7,108 nucleotides of DNA, taken from NCBI GenBank assembly GCA_964545715.1, contig CAZJHX010000275.1, positions 1 through 7,108 on the forward strand, written 5' to 3'. Below the pieces are notes generated by a model. It saw nothing but the letters and a program-made list of their open reading frames with translations. It was not told the DNA's origin and did no database searches. This stretch comes from CAZJHX01 sp964545715. Its GTDB lineage: Bacteria; Myxococcota_A; UBA9042; GCA-2863065. Below, piece after piece: positions 6,225-7,108 of the stretch. The position numbers were made by a program, and so were the translations under genes. Position 1 is the first letter of the stretch, and each line of letters begins with the position of its first letter.

Positions 6225-7057
6225 GGGCGGGGCCTGCGATGCAGCGGCACCTGCACGATGCTGCCACGCTTCGTTGTGGGGCCGACGATCTCGTATTCTG
6301 CGCCTGCCTCGATCTCTTTTTGCAGCGCGATCAGCGCGTCCTCGTCGTCCACATCCAGCATATGAGTCGCCGGCGCTGCGGCGGGGGAGGTCCCCGGCTT
6401 GATGATCGCCGCCTCGGTCAGAAAGCGTCGCTGCCGCAGTCGCCACGTCAGCGTTCGACGCATCGAGTGGGCCGGCGTATACGCCGTGATCAGCTCCAGC
6501 GGACCCATGCTGACGAACTTGCGCAGCCGACCGGATCGCCACTGCGTTGTGCCGTACAGCGTCTGCACCTTGAGCAGGCGCACGCCCAGCGCGAAGCTGA
6601 GCATCGTCAGGCCGGCCGGCGCCGCGCCCGTGCACACGTCGTTGAGCGAGCACAGCGTATGGGTGAAGAAACCGCCCGGCTCCACCGTCGGGATGGCGAT
6701 GAAGATCGACAGCGGTACGGGCCCGTCATAATCGGGCGGCACCTCCAGCGCCCGGCGCACCCACGGCTCCAGCGACGCGGCGGGCCCACAGAACCCGAAA
6801 ACGGCGGACGGCATGACCCCGCAGTCGTAGAAGACCCACTTGGGCATCGCCATGCCCAAAATTCCAAAGGTCAATAAGTCGAGGTTGCGCAACAAATGGA
6901 GGAAGGGCTCGTTGGCTCGCACTTGCGGGTCGAGCACCAGCCCGGTGCCGACGACGTCCACGCCGAGGGGGGCCCACTCCAATAACGGGCTGACCTCTTC
7001 AGTGGCCAGAACGTACGGCTGACAGTGCTCGAAGGCGCGGCGGTAATGCGTAAACAA
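6221..7057 (-). CDS. Uncharacterised protein, paralogue of the adjacent downstream gene (copy B)
   Basis: The product is 278 residues if it starts at TTG 7057-7055, exactly the length of copy A. No ATG, GTG or CTG lies in frame between this TTG and the upstream stop at 7105-7103, and homology to copy A begins almost at once (F-E-H-C-Q-P-Y against V-R-E-L-E-P-Y), so TTG is the best start. It lacks a clear ribosome binding sequence and is preceded by a run of eight T (7074-7067). The shared blocks are W74-V-F-Y-x-C79, M82-P-x-A-x-F-G-F89, L104-E-V-P, I120-A-I-P, Y168-G-T-T-Q-W-x-S, G185-P-L-x-L-x-T-A-Y-T-P-A-H197-S and a C-terminal A-L-Q-x-x-I-E-A-G. Cys79, His133 and His197 correspond to the conserved residues of copy A. 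It is otherwise well diverged (about half identical in the best block), so the duplication is old. The function is unknown. It appears to be the first gene of the operon, unless the operon begins beyond the window. Confidence 0.78.
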   Translation of the reverse strand: MFTHYRRAFEHCQPYVLATEEVSPLLEWAPLGVDVVGTGLVLDPQVRANEPFLHLLRNLDLLTFGILGMAMPKWVFYDCGVMPSAVFGFCGPAASLEPWVRRALEVPPDYDGPVPLSIFIAIPTVEPGGFFTHTLCSLNDVCTGAAPAGLTMLSFALGVRLLKVQTLYGTTQWRSGRLRKFVSMGPLELITAYTPAHSMRRTLTWRLRQRRFLTEAAIIKPGTSPAAAPATHMLDVDDEDALIALQKEIEAGAEYEIVGPTTKRGSIVQVPLHRRPRP

Positions 7058-7108
7058 AGTGAATCGAAAAAAAAGTCTAAAGGTGGTGGACGGTCGCGCC
7101 GATTAGAC

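Noticed and set aside
5481..6365. Plus-strand open frame of 294 codons opposite the paralogue genes
   Set aside because: The composition is Arg/His/Val-rich without a motif, while both minus-strand genes are confirmed by their mutual homology.
5388..6653. Extended start for copy A at 6653
   Set aside because: The upstream part runs out of frame through copy B. The ATG at 6224 with ATGA overlap matches the N terminus and length of copy B.
5388..7057. Assignment of the two paralogues to the acetoacetate decarboxylase superfamily
   Set aside because: Some strand patterns looked similar, but no lysine is conserved between the copies in the segment where the Schiff-base Lys would be expected.

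Overview
This is a GC-rich window with strong codon bias. It looks like chromosomal DNA of a predatory or surface-rich deltaproteobacterial relative (Myxococcota or Bradymonadota type). That reading is an inference from two proteins. One carries the Asp/Asn/Cys 'NGVDDNCNGVVDDG' (MopE-like) motif followed by a C-type lectin domain. The other is a lipoprotein with a long Thr-Asp repeat stalk and a cysteine-rich head. No rRNA, tRNA, CRISPR or insertion sequence is visible.

Plus-strand part, 1-1769: this holds the 3' end of a gene for a secreted C-type-lectin-like protein (1-441), then a complete gene for a Thr-Asp-repeat, Cys-rich lipoprotein (516-1769). Between them lies a near-perfect long inverted repeat (arms 439-467 and 506-530). 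It contains the stop codon of the first gene and the ribosome binding site, start codon and first codons of the second. Both products should act outside the cytoplasm.

Minus-strand part, 7057 down to 1773: five tightly packed genes read in the same direction. In order of transcription they are two same-length paralogues of a family I do not recognise (7057-6221 and 6224-5388, overlapping by ATGA), an NAD(P)-dependent aldehyde dehydrogenase of the 2,5-dioxovalerate type (5308-3833), a nucleobase/ascorbate (NAT/NCS2) permease with unusual likeness to animal SVCT transporters (3823-2408), and a YqiA-like alpha/beta hydrolase (2411-1773, overlapping the permease by ATGA). The only internal gap of any size is 79 nt, before the aldehyde dehydrogenase. 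It holds a TTGACA-type promoter candidate whose -10 region coincides with one half of a 24-nt dyad that could be a repressor operator.

The layout suggests uptake of a small heterocycle or sugar-acid-like compound by the permease, with hydrolytic and aldehyde-oxidising steps inside the cell. The two paralogous unknowns are the candidates for the novel part of the pathway. The substrate cannot be fixed from sequence alone. The two strands converge at 1769/1773 with only 3 nt between stop codons and no visible terminator.
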